NCBI GenBank assembly: GCA_023445705.1
Contig: JAEXKM010000468.1
Location: 1-6,243, forward strand
Length of the DNA: 6,243 bases
From: Pseudomonadota bacterium
GTDB taxonomy: Bacteria; Pseudomonadota; Alphaproteobacteria; Caulobacterales; Caulobacteraceae
Reading direction: 5' to 3'
Shown: positions 5,026 to 6,243 of the stretch, piece by piece
How positions within the stretch are numbered: position 1 is the first letter of the stretch
Layout: every line of letters starts with the position of its first letter
Notes under the pieces: generated by a model
What the model saw: the letters and a program-made list of their open reading frames with translations, nothing else
Database searches by the model: none
Told to the model about the DNA's origin: nothing
Translations under genes and position numbers: made by a program

Positions 5026-6000
5026 TCAGTAGCGGGTCGGTTCGAGCTTGGTGTTCAGCACCCAGCCCACATTGTCGTTCTCGTCGGAGACTTCCCACCA
5101 GAGGCCGTTCTTCTGACCGGTCGGATAGACGACCGCGCCGGGCGGAAGCGTGCGGATGAGCGCGCCCTTGGCGTCGGCGATCTTGCGCATGTTGACCGGC
5201 GCGGTGGCGCTGAAGGTCTTAGACGGCGCAGCTTGCGCGGCCGAGGCGCTGTTGGCCACGAGGCCCAGCTCGGTCACCATCTTCGCGTAGGCGTCGATGA
5301 AGGCGATGGTGACGATCCGGCCAGTCTCGGTGTCTTCGTAGCCACCACCGACGGCGCCGCCGAAGCCGCCCCAGCTGCCGCCGCCCGCGCCGGCGCTCCA
5401 ACCGATGTCGTTCTTCACCGAGTAGCCTTCAGTCACAGCCACGGTTTCGGTCGTACGGACGTTGGTCAGCGACAGAATGGTGTTGGCTTCGAGCTTCCGG
5501 GTCTTGATGCCGCCGACCAGGGCGCCTGCCCGGCCACCGATCAGGCCACCGGCGATGCCGGCCAGGGCCGTTCCGCCGGCGTTGCCGTCGGCCGCCTGCA
5601 TTTCGGCGACCAGGACGTAGTCGGCCGCCTTGATCTGCCCCTGCCCCACGTTCGAACCGCGCTGCATGCCAAGGCCAGCGCCGATATCTCGCTCGGCCTG
5701 CGCCGCATTGAGCCCGGCGGCGCGGTCAACGAGGTTGAAGCAACCCGACTTCTGCACGATCGAACGCAGCAGCTTAGCCGGCGGGGCGAGATTGTATTGG
5801 TTCCAGCCGCGGGGATCGTCGCCGTTAGTGATCGACAACGTGCCGAGCTTACGCGTGCAACGCGGAACTTCGGCGGCAGCATTCGCCTGCATCTTCTGAG
5901 CGTTGGTGGCCGAAGCCGGCCGACCCTGCGCAAAGGCCGCGCCCGGCGCGACCGTCATCAGAGCAGCGCTCAGAAGAGCGAGCTTGGTGAACTGCGACAT
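5026..6000 (-). CDS. Secreted CsgG-like protein with C-terminal SH3-like domain
   Basis: The 324-residue protein begins with a signal peptide (1-24, hydrophobic core LALLSAALMTVAPGAAFA, likely cut after AFA). The region about 45-245 resembles the CsgG/HfaB family: RKLGTLSI, LLRSIVQKSGCFNLVDR, AADYVLVAEMQ, and a late IVTIAFIDAYAKMVTELG. CsgG proteins form outer-membrane secretion pores for curli or holdfast anchors. Inside lies a glycine-zipper-like stretch (142-164) and a very Gly-rich loop (203-220). The tail (about 262-322) with VNMRKIADAKGALIRTLPPGAVVYPTGQ and WWEVSDENDNVGWVLNTKLE looks like a bacterial SH3 domain, often a peptidoglycan or protein contact. Unlike classical CsgG there is no lipobox cysteine; C48 and C87 might form a disulphide. 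The ATG at 6000 starts a proper signal peptide; longer starts would invade the divergent xthA gene. No curli partners are visible, so its function is open. Confidence 0.8.
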   Translation of the reverse strand: MSQFTKLALLSAALMTVAPGAAFAQGRPASATNAQKMQANAAAEVPRCTRKLGTLSITNGDDPRGWNQYNLAPPAKLLRSIVQKSGCFNLVDRAAGLNAAQAERDIGAGLGMQRGSNVGQGQIKAADYVLVAEMQAADGNAGGTALAGIAGGLIGGRAGALVGGIKTRKLEANTILSLTNVRTTETVAVTEGYSVKNDIGWSAGAGGGSWGGFGGAVGGGYEDTETGRIVTIAFIDAYAKMVTELGLVANSASAAQAAPSKTFSATAPVNMRKIADAKGALIRTLPPGAVVYPTGQKNGLWWEVSDENDNVGWVLNTKLEPTRY

Positions 6001-6034
6001 ACTTACCCCCGTACAATGGACATTTGGTCGCGGG

Positions 6035-6063
6035 TAGCTAGCCCATGATTGCGACAAGGTCAC
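6035..6063 (-). promoter_or_regulatory. Candidate promoter of the CsgG-like gene
   Basis: On the minus strand GTGACC (6058-6063) and TAGCTA within GCTAGCTAC (6035-6040) are 17 bases apart, resembling the GC-rich housekeeping promoters of Caulobacter relatives. This would give a leader of roughly 25-30 bases, with GGGGG shortly before the ATG at 6000 as ribosome site. The match to consensus is partial. Confidence 0.33.
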
Positions 6064-6078
6064 GTTTGTTCGCAGGGG

Positions 6079-6107
6079 TTGAGCAGAGGGCGTCAGGCTT
6101 CTAGCGT
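6079..6107 (+). promoter_or_regulatory. Candidate promoter of xthA
   Basis: TTGAGC (6079-6084) and TAGCGT (6102-6107) are spaced by 17 bases on the plus strand, upstream of the exonuclease III start. The -35 is good and the -10 weak, as is common in GC-rich alphaproteobacteria. Transcription would begin about 18 bases before the ATG. Confidence 0.35.
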
Positions 6108-6120
6108 CCGGCCCCAAGCT

Positions 6121-6124
6121 GGAG
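6121..6124 (+). promoter_or_regulatory. Ribosome binding site of xthA
   Basis: GGAG lies six bases before the ATG at 6131, which supports that start codon. Confidence 0.65.
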
Positions 6125-6130
6125 CAGTCG

Positions 6131-6243
6131 ATGCGTATCGCCACGTGGAACGTAAATTCTGTCAACGCGCGCCTGGAAACGGTGCTGCGCTGGTTCGAGG
6201 AGGCCGCGCCGGACGTCGCCTGCCTGCAGGAGATCAAGTGCGT
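6131..6243 (+). CDS. xthA: Exodeoxyribonuclease III, N-terminal part (runs off the window)
   Basis: Exonuclease III is a DNA-repair enzyme that cleaves at abasic sites and removes 3' blocking groups and nucleotides in base-excision repair. Only 37 complete codons are present. They begin MRIATWNVNSVNARL, the typical opening of the family, with the conserved N7, and end in CLQEIKC, where E34 is the metal-binding glutamate at the same position as in E. coli exonuclease III. It diverges from the CsgG-like gene across a 130-base gap and has a good ribosome site. The rest of the gene lies beyond the window edge; nothing suggests it is broken. Confidence 0.94.
   Translation, partial: MRIATWNVNSVNARLETVLRWFEEAAPDVACLQEIKC

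Noticed and set aside
5233..6048. Plus-strand open frame (271 codons) opposite the CsgG-like gene
   Set aside because: Same reasoning: it mirrors a gene with a proper signal peptide and domains, and its own translation is low-complexity without recognisable motifs.
6001..6237. Upstream extension of the CsgG-like protein by 79 residues
   Set aside because: It would overlap the divergent xthA gene and both promoters and would bury the signal peptide inside the protein.
1..6243. CRISPR arrays, tRNA or rRNA genes, insertion sequences, attachment sites
   Set aside because: No regularly spaced repeats, cloverleaf-like segments, transposase motifs or terminal inverted repeats were seen; the window is almost fully occupied by core genes.

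Overview
The window looks like a piece of ordinary chromosome from a high-GC alphaproteobacterium. The protein sequences and gene order most resemble Caulobacter and its relatives (Caulobacterales). This assignment is my recognition of the families and their order; no search was run. No mobile element, CRISPR array, tRNA, rRNA or phage gene is visible, and almost every base lies in a well-known core gene or a short gap between genes.

Layout. From 40 to 3300, all on the minus strand, lies a tight operon. In transcription order it holds a membrane-anchored SPOR-domain protein (FtsN-like), nagZ (beta-N-acetylhexosaminidase), scpA and scpB (partners of the SMC condensin). If scpA starts at the GTG at 1487, every junction is a 4-base GTGA or ATGA overlap, so translation is probably coupled throughout. 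Bases 1-39 lie just downstream of scpB and carry a possible promoter for the next gene, which in related genomes is the tatA operon. Next, also on the minus strand, is dgt (dNTP triphosphohydrolase-like, 3401-4573), separated from ftsN by 97 bases. Diverging from dgt is the A-type iron-sulfur carrier gene erpA (4652-4984, plus strand). It converges on a secreted CsgG-like protein with a C-terminal SH3-like domain (5026-6000, minus strand). The erpA end and the 41-base gap beyond it hold a perfect 22-base palindrome followed directly by a strong GC hairpin. The first 37 codons of exonuclease III (xthA) begin at 6131 on the plus strand and run off the end.

How the genes fit together. The minus-strand operon joins envelope constriction (FtsN), peptidoglycan recycling (NagZ) and chromosome organisation (ScpA/ScpB), all growth- and division-linked tasks. 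dgt, erpA and xthA are housekeeping genes for nucleotide pools, iron-sulfur proteins and DNA repair.

I do not see a convincing undescribed system here. The observations most worth checking are two GANTC (CcrM-type) sites in the ftsN leader, the palindrome plus hairpin at the erpA 3' end, the apparent absence of argS between dgt and ftsN, and the non-lipoprotein CsgG-SH3 architecture.
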